Positions 15,511-22,220 of a DNA stretch of 22,220 nt are shown here, in pieces. This DNA is from Nitrospiraceae bacterium. Its GTDB lineage: Bacteria; Nitrospirota; Nitrospiria; Nitrospirales; Nitrospiraceae. The stretch covers positions 1 to 22,220 of the forward strand of contig JAABQN010000007.1 in NCBI GenBank assembly GCA_011391455.1, in the 5' to 3' direction. Made by a program: the position numbers and the translations under genes. Positions within the stretch are counted from its first letter, which is position 1. The number at the start of each line of letters is the position of its first letter. The notes beneath the pieces were generated by a model. It searched no databases. It was given only the letters and a program-made list of their open reading frames with translations, and was not told where the DNA came from.

Positions 15511-17070
15511 TTAATCCACCCTTACCTGCTGTTTGGGCTCGAGCGACGCCACGGTTCCCCGTTCCAGTCGATCCACCAATGCCTGAACCGACCCGTTCAT
15601 CATATTCAAGAAGGGGGAGGGATAGAGGCCGATCCACAGGATCATTAGCGACAAGGCCGACGCGATGAGTATTTCGCGGGGATGCAGATCGCGAATGGAG
15701 TCCTTGACCGCTTTGCCGAGCGGTCCCAACATCGACCGCTCGTAGTACCAGAGAAAATAGGCTGCGCTGAAGATGACGCCGGTGACCGCGATCCCACCGT
15801 ACAGCCAATTTGCCTTGAAAGTTCCCAAGAGGATGAGGAATTCACCGACAAAGCCATTGGTGCCAGGCAAGCCGATCGACGCCAGCCCGATGAACAGGAA
15901 AAAGCTTGCGAGCAAGGGGGTCTGTTTGGCCATGCCGCCGAATGAGCCTAGATGGGTGCTCTGTTGCCGTGAATAGAGAAAACCCGCAATGAAGAACAAA
16001 CCTGCCGTACTGAATCCCAAATTGATCATGGTGAGCAGGCTGCCTTGCAGTCCTTGATAGTTCAGGGCGAACAGACCGATCACCACAAACCCGAGGTGGC
16101 TGATGCTGCTGAACGCCAGGAGCCGTCGAAAATCTTGCTGGACCAGCGCCATAATGGCTCCGTAGAGAACTGCCGCCAATCCCAGCGCCATGATGATTGA
16201 GACGACGGTCTGGCTTTTCGATGCGTCCGGGAGCAACGGAATGCTAAACCGGATAAAGCCGAATGTGCCGAGCTTCAGCCCGGCCAGCACCACTGCCATG
16301 CCGATCGGACCCTCGAAGAGGGCGTCCGGGAGCCAGGTATGGAAGGGGAATACTGGGGCCTTGAACGCGAAGCCGAGGAACAACAGCCAGAAAATGAGGA
16401 TTTGCTGACTGAACGGAATCGGGACGGAGAGCAGTTCCAATAAGTCGAATGAGTAGGTCGGTTCTATATGGCGTAGCGTCGCCCACTGGTGATAATTGAT
16501 GTCCAAGAGAGCGATGCCCACTAACATGAAGACGCTGCCAAGCAAGGTATAGAGCACGAATTTTAGCGCTGCGTAGTGCCGCTCCGCTCCTCCGCCCCAG
16601 AGCTTGATCATAAAGTAACTGGGAATGAGCATGAGTTCCCAAAAGACGAAGAAGAGGATCAAGTCGAGGGAGAGGAAGACTCCCATCGTGGTCGTTTCGA
16701 GGGCAAGGAGCGCCATCATGTAGAGCTTCACTTGATGACGGACGGTGTCCCAACTATAGATGACGATCAGAACCGTGAGAAAGGCGGTGAGCCCGACGAA
16801 CAGCACACTGATTCCATCGACCGCGAGGTGATAGCTGATTCCGAGGGCGGGCATCCACGGCACATGTTCGGAAAACTGCATGGCGGCCGATTCGGGAACG
16901 AATCGTAAGAGCACGAATACGCAGAGGGCCAATTCCAAAAGGGCAATCGCTAAGGCAGAGGTCCGGACCATGTCCTCGTCGTCGAACAACCATAAGACAA
17001 CGGCTCCGATGACGGGGAGAAAAAGAATACAGGTGAGAATTGGAAACGTTGACGCCAGTTCTTCTATCAT
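15511..17070 (-). CDS. nuoM: NADH-quinone oxidoreductase subunit M, first copy
   Basis: NuoM is an antiporter-like proton-translocating subunit of complex I; this copy has 519 residues and about 14 transmembrane helices. All core residues are present (numbering with an extra N-terminal Met from a GTG at 17073): Glu146 in VFWELMLIPSYF (TM5), Lys238 in LGFAFKAPVFPFHTWLPDA (TM7), Lys267 in LAGLKLGTFGFIRF (TM8) and Glu411 in GTNGFVGEFLILLG (TM12). This is therefore the conventional copy, unlike nuoM2. The GTG at 17073 and the ATG at 17070 are both possible starts; I chose the ATG, with no clear ribosome-binding site for either. It follows nuoL by 17 bp, a gap filled with a tandem octamer, and precedes nuoM2 by 5 bp. 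Confidence 0.95.
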   Translation of the reverse strand: MIEELASTFPILTCILFLPVIGAVVLWLFDDEDMVRTSALAIALLELALCVFVLLRFVPESAAMQFSEHVPWMPALGISYHLAVDGISVLFVGLTAFLTVLIVIYSWDTVRHQVKLYMMALLALETTTMGVFLSLDLILFFVFWELMLIPSYFMIKLWGGGAERHYAALKFVLYTLLGSVFMLVGIALLDINYHQWATLRHIEPTYSFDLLELLSVPIPFSQQILIFWLLFLGFAFKAPVFPFHTWLPDALFEGPIGMAVVLAGLKLGTFGFIRFSIPLLPDASKSQTVVSIIMALGLAAVLYGAIMALVQQDFRRLLAFSSISHLGFVVIGLFALNYQGLQGSLLTMINLGFSTAGLFFIAGFLYSRQQSTHLGSFGGMAKQTPLLASFFLFIGLASIGLPGTNGFVGEFLILLGTFKANWLYGGIAVTGVIFSAAYFLWYYERSMLGPLGKAVKDSIRDLHPREILIASALSLMILWIGLYPSPFLNMMNGSVQALVDRLERGTVASLEPKQQVRVD

Positions 17071-17073
17071 CAC

Positions 17074-17089
17074 AGTGCTTTAGTGCTTT
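17074..17089. repeat. Tandem octamer AGTGCTTT x2 at the nuoL-nuoM junction
   Basis: Two perfect copies of AGTGCTTT fill the gap between the nuoL stop and the nuoM start. The second copy contributes to the nuoL stop codon. No strong ribosome-binding site is seen in this spacer, so translation of nuoM may depend on coupling to nuoL. It is too short to identify further. Confidence 0.6.
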
Positions 17090-19052
17090 ATAGTTGCACA
17101 ATGAGCTGAATAATCACCGCCAGCAGAAACAGCCCTGCCACAATGATGGCGGCGTAATGATGCACCATGCCACTCTGTAGTTGCCGCCACTGGCGGGCGG
17201 CAAGATGGTTGCCGTACCCGATCACGTTGAGGCCGCCGTAGATCACGTATTTCTCAGCCCACGTCGAACCGGCCGCAGACAAGTCGGCCAAGCGTGCGAC
17301 GGCGCGCACGAGGCCATCAATGACGGTGCGGTCGAACCAATCGAGCAGAAGGCCCAGCTTCTTGGTCGGCTCCACCCATAACAGGTCATAGAGTTCATCG
17401 ATGTAGTACTTGTTGAGCACAGTCGAGTAGACAGCCTGGAATTGTTCCGCCAGGCGATCAGGCACCGAACGATTCACGCTATAAAAATAGTGCGCGAGAC
17501 CCCAGCCCATAAACGCAATCCCCGTAGCAACCATCATAAGGGTGAGCACGAGCCCGGTGCTTACTTCATGCTCGCCTACCGCGCCTGCGACCGGTGCAAG
17601 GAATTGATGGAGCCAGCCCTGATCAGGGGGAAACCCCAGGAACCCGCCGAGAATAGACAGCACACCTAACGCCAGCAACGGGCCGACCATTACCATCGGC
17701 GACTCGTGCACATGTTCCTCTGTATGATGGTCCATGCGGGACGTGCCATAAAAGGTCAGATAGACCAGGCGAAACATATAGAAGGAGGTCAAGAGCGCGC
17801 CGATGGCAGCCATGCCATAGAGCACATAGTGTTCGTGCGTGAAGGCATGGGCCAGGATTTCGTCTTTGCTCCAGAAACCTGCCAACGGCGGAATGCCTGC
17901 AATGGCGATCGTGCCGATTAGAAACAGCCGATAGGTCCAGGGGATTTTCGATTTGAGGCCGCCCATTTTTCGAATATCCTGCTCGCCCGAGAGCGCGTGG
18001 ATGACCGATCCGGCCGCAAGAAATAAGAGGGCCTTGAAGAAAGCATGGGTCATGAGGTGGAAGATGGCAGCCGTGTAGGCCCCAATTCCGCATCCGAGGA
18101 ACATGTACCCGAGTTGGCTCACCGTCGAATAGGCCAAGACGCGCTTGATGTCCGTTTGCACGAGGCCGATGGTGGCGGCGAAGAGTGCCGTAATGCCGCC
18201 GATAGTTCCAACCCAAAACATGGCCGTGGGTGACATGTCAAAAATGGCATGGTTCCGCACGATCATGTAGACCCCGGCCGTGACCATTGTTGCCGCATGG
18301 ATGAGCGCGCTGACGGGCGTCGGCCCCTCCATTGCGTCCGGGAGCCAGGTATATAGAGGAAGCTGGGCCGATTTGCCGATGGCGCCGACGAGTAAGCAGA
18401 GCGCAATTGCAGTAGCCATCTCCGGCGAGAGCTGGCCGACCTGGGCAAAGACTTTCGTATAGTCGAGCGTCTTGAAATTGATGAAGATGAGGAAGATGGC
18501 CAACAGGAAGCCAGCGTCGCCGATGCGGTTCACCACAAAGGCTTTTGAAGCGGCTTTGGCGGCAGAGACTTTGGTGTAGTAGTAGCCGATCAACAGATAG
18601 GAACAGAGCCCCACCCCTTCCCAGCCGATGAACAGCACGACATAATTGTTCCCCATGACGAGGAGCAACATGGAGACCATGAAGAGGTTCATGTAGGTGA
18701 AGAAGCGCGTAAATCCGGCCTCTCCATGCATATAGCCGACGGAGTAGACGTGAATCAGGAGTCCGACCCCCGTGACGACAAGCAGCATGATGCATGTGAG
18801 AGGATCGACGAGATAGGCCAGATTGACGGTGAGGTCGCCGCCGAAGATCCACCGGTAGGCGATAACCTCGTGGGCCGTGCCGGTCCGCAAGATGTCGACA
18901 AAGACGACGACCGTGCAGAGAAACGACAGTCCCACCGATCCCCAAGCAAGTCGGTGCGCGAAGTCGTGGGAATACCGCGTGCCCAGGAGTCCGTTTATGA
19001 TCACGGCCAGCAAAGGGAACAACGGAATAAGTTGTATGAGCAGGTCGGTCAC
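17088..19052 (-). CDS. nuoL: NADH-quinone oxidoreductase subunit L with extended lateral helix
   Basis: NuoL is the distal antiporter-like subunit of complex I; its long lateral helix HL runs along the other pump subunits. This one has 654 residues against 613 in E. coli. Key residues are Glu145 (GWEGVGLCSYLLIG, TM5), Asp179 (NRIGDAGF), Lys227 (GAIGKSAQLPLYTWLPDAMEGPTPVSALIHAATM, TM7-8), Lys340 (HAFFKALLF) and Lys396 (WSKDEIL, TM12). The C-terminal region starts at NKYYIDELYD (547-556). Between VIDGLV (577-582) and LQSGMVHHYA (625-634) it holds about 26 more residues than ordinary NuoL, consistent with an HL long enough to span an extra NuoM. It starts with GTG 1 bp after the nuoK stop. No alternative start lies near. 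Confidence 0.96.
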   Translation of the reverse strand: MTDLLIQLIPLFPLLAVIINGLLGTRYSHDFAHRLAWGSVGLSFLCTVVVFVDILRTGTAHEVIAYRWIFGGDLTVNLAYLVDPLTCIMLLVVTGVGLLIHVYSVGYMHGEAGFTRFFTYMNLFMVSMLLLVMGNNYVVLFIGWEGVGLCSYLLIGYYYTKVSAAKAASKAFVVNRIGDAGFLLAIFLIFINFKTLDYTKVFAQVGQLSPEMATAIALCLLVGAIGKSAQLPLYTWLPDAMEGPTPVSALIHAATMVTAGVYMIVRNHAIFDMSPTAMFWVGTIGGITALFAATIGLVQTDIKRVLAYSTVSQLGYMFLGCGIGAYTAAIFHLMTHAFFKALLFLAAGSVIHALSGEQDIRKMGGLKSKIPWTYRLFLIGTIAIAGIPPLAGFWSKDEILAHAFTHEHYVLYGMAAIGALLTSFYMFRLVYLTFYGTSRMDHHTEEHVHESPMVMVGPLLALGVLSILGGFLGFPPDQGWLHQFLAPVAGAVGEHEVSTGLVLTLMMVATGIAFMGWGLAHYFYSVNRSVPDRLAEQFQAVYSTVLNKYYIDELYDLLWVEPTKKLGLLLDWFDRTVIDGLVRAVARLADLSAAGSTWAEKYVIYGGLNVIGYGNHLAARQWRQLQSGMVHHYAAIIVAGLFLLAVIIQLIVQL

Positions 19053-19053
19053 G

Positions 19054-19356
19054 TTACCACTTTAAGAGATTCATCTCATCCACGTTGGTGGAGATCTTTC
19101 CACGGAACACGACGATGATGATGGCCAGCCCGATCGCCGCTTCCCCCGCCGCAATGGCGATGATGAAGAGGGCCACCAGCTGGCCTGCCATGGATTCCAA
19201 GTAATAGGAAAAGGCCACAAGGTTGATGTTTGCCGCATTCAGCATGATTTCGACAGACATTAATACGATGATGAAGTTCCGTCTGATCACCACACCGAGC
19301 AGTCCGGTAATAAAGAGGACGGCGCTGACGGCCACGTATGCGTTTAATGGAACCAT
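19054..19356 (-). CDS. nuoK: NADH-quinone oxidoreductase subunit K
   Basis: NuoK is a three-helix membrane subunit linking the quinone-site end of complex I to the antiporter-like subunits. The 100 residues match the family exactly, and both functional glutamates are at the canonical positions: Glu36 in SVEIMLNAANINLVAFS and Glu72 in AAGEAAIGLAI. The start is ATG 19356, with AGGGG six bases upstream at the edge of a repeat-filled spacer of 87 bp that separates it from nuoJ. That spacer is unusually long for this operon. The stop lies 1 bp before the nuoL start, so the two are probably coupled. Confidence 0.97.
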   Translation of the reverse strand: MVPLNAYVAVSAVLFITGLLGVVIRRNFIIVLMSVEIMLNAANINLVAFSYYLESMAGQLVALFIIAIAAGEAAIGLAIIIVVFRGKISTNVDEMNLLKW

Positions 19357-19366
19357 AGTTACCCCT

Positions 19367-19450
19367 GAAGCGTGAAGCGTGAAGCGTGAAGCGCACGCAC
19401 CCTCGTCTTTTCCGCTGTTGCTCGTCCCTTCACGCCTGACCCCTTACGCC
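19367..19450. repeat. Repeat-filled nuoJ-nuoK spacer (GAAGCGT heptamers and related motif)
   Basis: Four consecutive heptamers of GAAGCGT (19367-19394; the last ends in C) are followed after about 35 bases by TTCACGCCTGACCCCTTACG (19429-19448). The latter resembles the arms of the inverted repeat in nuoM2. It runs over the nuoJ stop codon, so the last codons of nuoJ lie in the repeat. The CACGC/GCGTG content of the two halves could pair in RNA. The pattern looks like a dispersed intergenic element. Confidence 0.65.
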
Positions 19451-19968
19451 TTTCGCTCTTTGTTGGCCGGCTTTGGAGTTTTTGCCAGGACAATCGCCCC
19501 AATGACGGCGCCCAACAGAAATACCCCGATGATTTCGAACTGCAACAGATACTCGCTGAACATCTTGATTCCGACCGCGTGGGTATCGCCATCCCGGAGT
19601 ACTGCCTCAGCCGGCGCATCGCCTTTTGCGCCTCCGAAGGGTGAACGGATCAGGAGGGCCAGCACGTACAATGATCCGATCACTGCCGGGGCTAGAAAGT
19701 AGAGGTACGAGGAGTGGAAATACCGATCGTCGGTCTTCAAGTTCATGAGCATCAGCACGAAGAGGTACAACACGAGGATCGCGCCGGCGTAAACAATAAC
19801 CTGCACGGCCCAGAGGAACTCAGCGTTGAGAATGATGAATAGTCCAGAGACATGGAGCAATAGGGCCAAGAGCGCCAAGCCGCAATGCACCGGGTTCTTA
19901 AGCGAGACGGTCATGACGCCCGAAGCAATACTAGCCAGTGCAAAATAGGCGAAAAAGAACAAAACCAT
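19444..19968 (-). CDS. nuoJ: NADH-quinone oxidoreductase subunit J
   Basis: NuoJ is a five-helix membrane subunit of complex I next to NuoK; its TM3 changes shape during coupling. The 174 residues fit the family. The conserved TM3 segment is QVIVYAGAILVLYLFVLMLMN (about 56-76). A loop between helices 4 and 5 (PFGGAKGDAPAEAVLRDGDTHAVG) is followed by IGVFLLGAVIGAIVLAK. The stop and last codons (ERKA) fall in the repeat that fills the J-K spacer, so the original C-terminus may have been altered slightly. It starts 8 bp after nuoI with no evident ribosome-binding site, suggesting coupled translation. Confidence 0.95.
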   Translation of the reverse strand: MVLFFFAYFALASIASGVMTVSLKNPVHCGLALLALLLHVSGLFIILNAEFLWAVQVIVYAGAILVLYLFVLMLMNLKTDDRYFHSSYLYFLAPAVIGSLYVLALLIRSPFGGAKGDAPAEAVLRDGDTHAVGIKMFSEYLLQFEIIGVFLLGAVIGAIVLAKTPKPANKERKA

Positions 19969-19976
19969 TGGACGAC

Positions 19977-20564
19977 TTAGCCTAGATGCTTGGGTGGTGG
20001 TTGGGTCGGCTTCAGTACCGATTGCGGGAAATAATACCGATATTCCCTGCTTTCCTCAACGTTCTTTTCCTGATTATGCGCGTACAGGTATTTCTTTGCA
20101 TCGTCGAGATGACGTTCGCCGATTTCGTACAGCCGTTTCTTGTCGAACAGCAAGGTGCGTTTATCATGAGTTGAGAATTCGTACATCTTCGTCATCGCCA
20201 GCGCGTTGACGGGACAAGCTTCGACGCAGTAGCCGCAAAAGACGCATTTCGTAATGTCGATATAAAACTCGCTGGCGTATCGCTGGAGTGGACGCTCCGG
20301 ATCTTCCAAGCTGATGACTTTGATGCAGCGGGATGGGCAGGCGGCCTCGCAGAGGTCGCAGCCGACACAACGTTCCTGGTGATCGTCGTAGCGTAAGAGC
20401 GCGAGTGCCCCTCGATGGGTGTCGGGAAGAGTTCGTTGCTCCCGTGGATACTGGAACGTGATGGGCTTGTGGAACATGTGCTTGAACGTCACCTTCATCG
20501 CATCCCAGATCTCATAGAACAATGCGGCTTGGAGGACTTGCTTTATCAGTGATGGAGCACTCAT
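19977..20564 (-). CDS. nuoI: NADH-quinone oxidoreductase subunit I, 2x[4Fe-4S] ferredoxin-like
   Basis: NuoI carries clusters N6a and N6b, which pass electrons toward N2 and quinone at the base of the peripheral arm. Both motifs are complete: Cys66, Cys69, Cys72, Cys76 and the returning Cys80 (CVGCDLCEAACPSRC), and Cys107, Cys110, Cys113, Cys117 (CVFCGYCVEACP). The amphipathic N-terminal helix (about 1-33) that lies on the membrane is present. At 195 residues it is a little longer than in E. coli because of a charged, proline-ended tail (ESREYRYYFPQ...PPPKHLG). It follows nuoG by 19 bp with AGGAAG before the ATG. nuoH, normally between nuoG and nuoI, is absent here. Confidence 0.97.
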   Translation of the reverse strand: MSAPSLIKQVLQAALFYEIWDAMKVTFKHMFHKPITFQYPREQRTLPDTHRGALALLRYDDHQERCVGCDLCEAACPSRCIKVISLEDPERPLQRYASEFYIDITKCVFCGYCVEACPVNALAMTKMYEFSTHDKRTLLFDKKRLYEIGERHLDDAKKYLYAHNQEKNVEESREYRYYFPQSVLKPTQPPPKHLG

Positions 20565-20583
20565 GCGCGCTTCCTGCTCTTTC

Positions 20584-22220
20584 TTAGGCCTTTTCGATCG
20601 TCACGCGGGTCTGCTTAAATGTGGGAACTCCGGTCGTCGGATCGACCTGGACCGACATCAAGTCCTTCACCGGCGGCTCATTAAAATGTTCCGGGAAGAA
20701 ACAGGTCTGCGGAGCGACGGATTGATCGGGCTGCGCCGCCAATTGCATCGAGCCACGATCCGACGTGAGACGCACCGTCGCTCCCTCACCCACGGCTAGC
20801 CGTTCCATATCTTGGGGATTCATCCTGAGCCGCCCTGTATTAGGGGCAATGGTGATGAGCCCGGGGGCTTTGGTGGACATCTTGCCGGAATGATACAGGA
20901 CTTGTCCCAGTATCAAGGCGAAGGGTCGCTGGTTTTTGGAGTCGGATGGAGCGGGAGCTCGATAGCGAGCCTCCACATCCTTGGTGTAGTCGTTTGAGAG
21001 ATAGTGGTCCATTGCCGGTACAACCTTGCGTGGTTGTCCGAGGTTGTAGTACCCGGGCAGCAACTTCATAATCTCGGATTGAATATCGTTCGAGGATTCA
21101 TACCCCCATTGACAGTCCAGCGCGTTGGCCAGCGCCGTCATGATATGCCAATCCGGCAAACTTTCTCCGATTGGATCGATGGCCTCGCGGACGCGCAAGA
21201 CTCGGCCTTCCAGATTGGTGAAGGTGCCGTCCTTCTCCGCAGAGGTGCAAGCCGGCAGCACCGCATGCGCCATGCGCGCCGTCTCGGTCAGGAACGGATC
21301 CTGGACGACGAGCAATTCGAGCCGATCCAGCGCGGCACGGACCTCCATCGATGCGGGCAACGTGGCCAGCGGGTTTTCACCGATGACATAGAGGGCGCGG
21401 ATCTGGCCGCTCCTGCAGCGATTGAGAATTTCGACGAGATCCGCCCCGGAGTTAGCCGCCGGGAGTGTGGCGTCCCAGGCCTTGGCAAAACGGTCGCGAG
21501 CGGTTTGATCGCTGAACAAGGCTTGACCAGGGAGAAATTCCGGCGCGGCGCCCATGTCCACGGCCCCCTGCTCGTTCGGCTCTTCCGTGACTGTATTTAC
21601 CCCACAGCCTGGTTGGTCCAACTTGCCGGTGATCCATGCGAGATCAATCAGTTTCAAGACATTCTGGTACCCATCGGGCCTGCGGACAATTCCTTCAGCG
21701 CAGAGGATGATGGACCGGGGCGCTTCGGCAAAGATTGTCGCAGTGTCTTTCAACGATTCGACCGACATGCCGGTCTGGACAGCCACCTGCTCTAACGAGA
21801 CGTGGGCCACGGCGGCCTTCAAGGATTCGAAAGTTTGCGGGTGTTTCTTGGTGCTCTCTTCATCGATCAAATCCAACTCTAAGGTGGCCTTCACAAGTCC
21901 ATCGATCACGAGTCCTTCCGTCCCCGGCTTGATCAGGACTGGATGGGATGCGAGCTTGGCCATGTTCGTGACAGCGGAATCGATGACCACCACTTGCGCC
22001 CCATAGACGCGAATGGCTTCCTTGATGCGCACAGCGGTGAGCGGATTGGTCTCCGTGATGTTGGAACCGATGAGTATCACGGCCTTGGCTTTTGTCAGAT
22101 CTTCCCAGTCGTTCGGGCTTCGCCCGATCCCCAAGGCATGCCGAGAGGCATGGACGAAGTTCAGGTGGCCGTAACGCGCACTGCTGTCGAACTGGTTGGT
22201 CTGGAACCCGGCGCGCATGA
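20584..22220 (-). CDS. nuoG: NADH-quinone oxidoreductase subunit G, C-terminal part (5' end outside window)
   Basis: The frame is open to the window edge, so the N-terminal 2Fe-2S/4Fe-4S domains lie beyond 22220 and the Met at 22218 is internal. The visible ~545 residues are the molybdopterin-oxidoreductase-like domain (ARYGHLNFVHASRHALG, KAKAVILIGSNITETNP, LVVQDPFLTETARMAHAVLPACTSAEKDGTFTNLEGRV) and a C-terminal MGD-binding-like beta-barrel domain (about residues 430-540: FALILGQVLYHSGKMSTKAPGL...RLRMNPQDMERLAVGEGATVRL). In NuoG this fold is structural and holds no molybdenum. Given only this part, a formate dehydrogenase-like alpha subunit is the main alternative, but the 19-bp spacing to nuoI favours NuoG. 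Confidence 0.88.
   Translation of the reverse strand, partial: MRAGFQTNQFDSSARYGHLNFVHASRHALGIGRSPNDWEDLTKAKAVILIGSNITETNPLTAVRIKEAIRVYGAQVVVIDSAVTNMAKLASHPVLIKPGTEGLVIDGLVKATLELDLIDEESTKKHPQTFESLKAAVAHVSLEQVAVQTGMSVESLKDTATIFAEAPRSIILCAEGIVRRPDGYQNVLKLIDLAWITGKLDQPGCGVNTVTEEPNEQGAVDMGAAPEFLPGQALFSDQTARDRFAKAWDATLPAANSGADLVEILNRCRSGQIRALYVIGENPLATLPASMEVRAALDRLELLVVQDPFLTETARMAHAVLPACTSAEKDGTFTNLEGRVLRVREAIDPIGESLPDWHIMTALANALDCQWGYESSNDIQSEIMKLLPGYYNLGQPRKVVPAMDHYLSNDYTKDVEARYRAPAPSDSKNQRPFALILGQVLYHSGKMSTKAPGLITIAPNTGRLRMNPQDMERLAVGEGATVRLTSDRGSMQLAAQPDQSVAPQTCFFPEHFNEPPVKDLMSVQVDPTTGVPTFKQTRVTIEKA

Noticed and set aside
15506..15808. N-terminal extension of nuoM2 upstream of ATG 15505
   Set aside because: The added residues are an out-of-frame reading of the nuoM1 3' end and resemble no NuoM; ATG 15505 gives the proper first helix.
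13799..17070. Tandem nuoM genes as a recent duplication or assembly artefact
   Set aside because: The two proteins differ strongly in sequence, loops and key residues, so they are ancient paralogues.
18238..18945. 235-codon ORF on the - strand within nuoL
   Set aside because: It is an alternative frame of nuoL, with His/Arg/Cys-rich composition and no recognisable domain.

Overview
The window looks like chromosomal DNA of a Nitrospira-type bacterium (phylum Nitrospirota). The main reason is the right half: a NADH:quinone oxidoreductase (complex I, nuo) operon with two consecutive nuoM genes and a nuoL whose C-terminal arm is about 26 residues longer than usual. This is the '2M complex I' design known from Nitrospira and a few other groups. 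The taxonomic call is inference; no rRNA or other marker lies in the window. No tRNA, rRNA, CRISPR array, insertion sequence or phage gene was seen, and no gene-free stretch exceeds 300 bases (the longest is 1226-1476).

Left part (1-6761, + strand). Two small exported proteins come first: a PDZ-domain protein and a C-terminally anchored protein of unknown family. A tight five-gene cluster follows: class I CPD photolyase, a DUF523 (TudS-like) + DUF1722 fusion that overlaps it by 4 bp, a small conserved hypothetical, a CbiX/SirB-like chelatase, and an exported SUMF1-fold protein carrying a C-terminal c-type cytochrome domain. pyrE (orotate phosphoribosyltransferase) lies 127 bp further on.

Middle part (6762-12191). 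A small lipoprotein (-) and an exported rhodanese (+) diverge from a 73-bp spacer. On the - strand come an exported phosphodiester glycosidase (NAGPA-like) and a three-gene phosphorelay: a CHASE3 sensor kinase, a CheY/Rcp1-type single-domain regulator overlapping it by 4 bp, and a soluble REC-HisKA-HATPase-REC hybrid kinase. None of the three has a DNA-binding domain.

Right part (12300-22220, - strand). The order of transcription is nuoG (5' end outside the window)-I-J-K-L-M1-M2-N. nuoH is not in its usual place between G and I. Most genes are spaced by 1-19 bp or overlap by 4 bp. The exception is the J-K junction, which holds a short G/C-biased repeat related to one that forms the last 39 codons of nuoM2. 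The second NuoM lacks the otherwise conserved TM7 lysine of the proton channel.

How they work together: the nuo genes encode the membrane arm and part of the peripheral arm of one proton-pumping enzyme with four antiporter-like subunits (L, M1, M2, N). In nitrite oxidisers such an enzyme is thought to run in reverse, using proton motive force to make low-potential reductant for CO2 fixation. The phosphorelay directly downstream has the same direction but no sequence-visible link to nuo.
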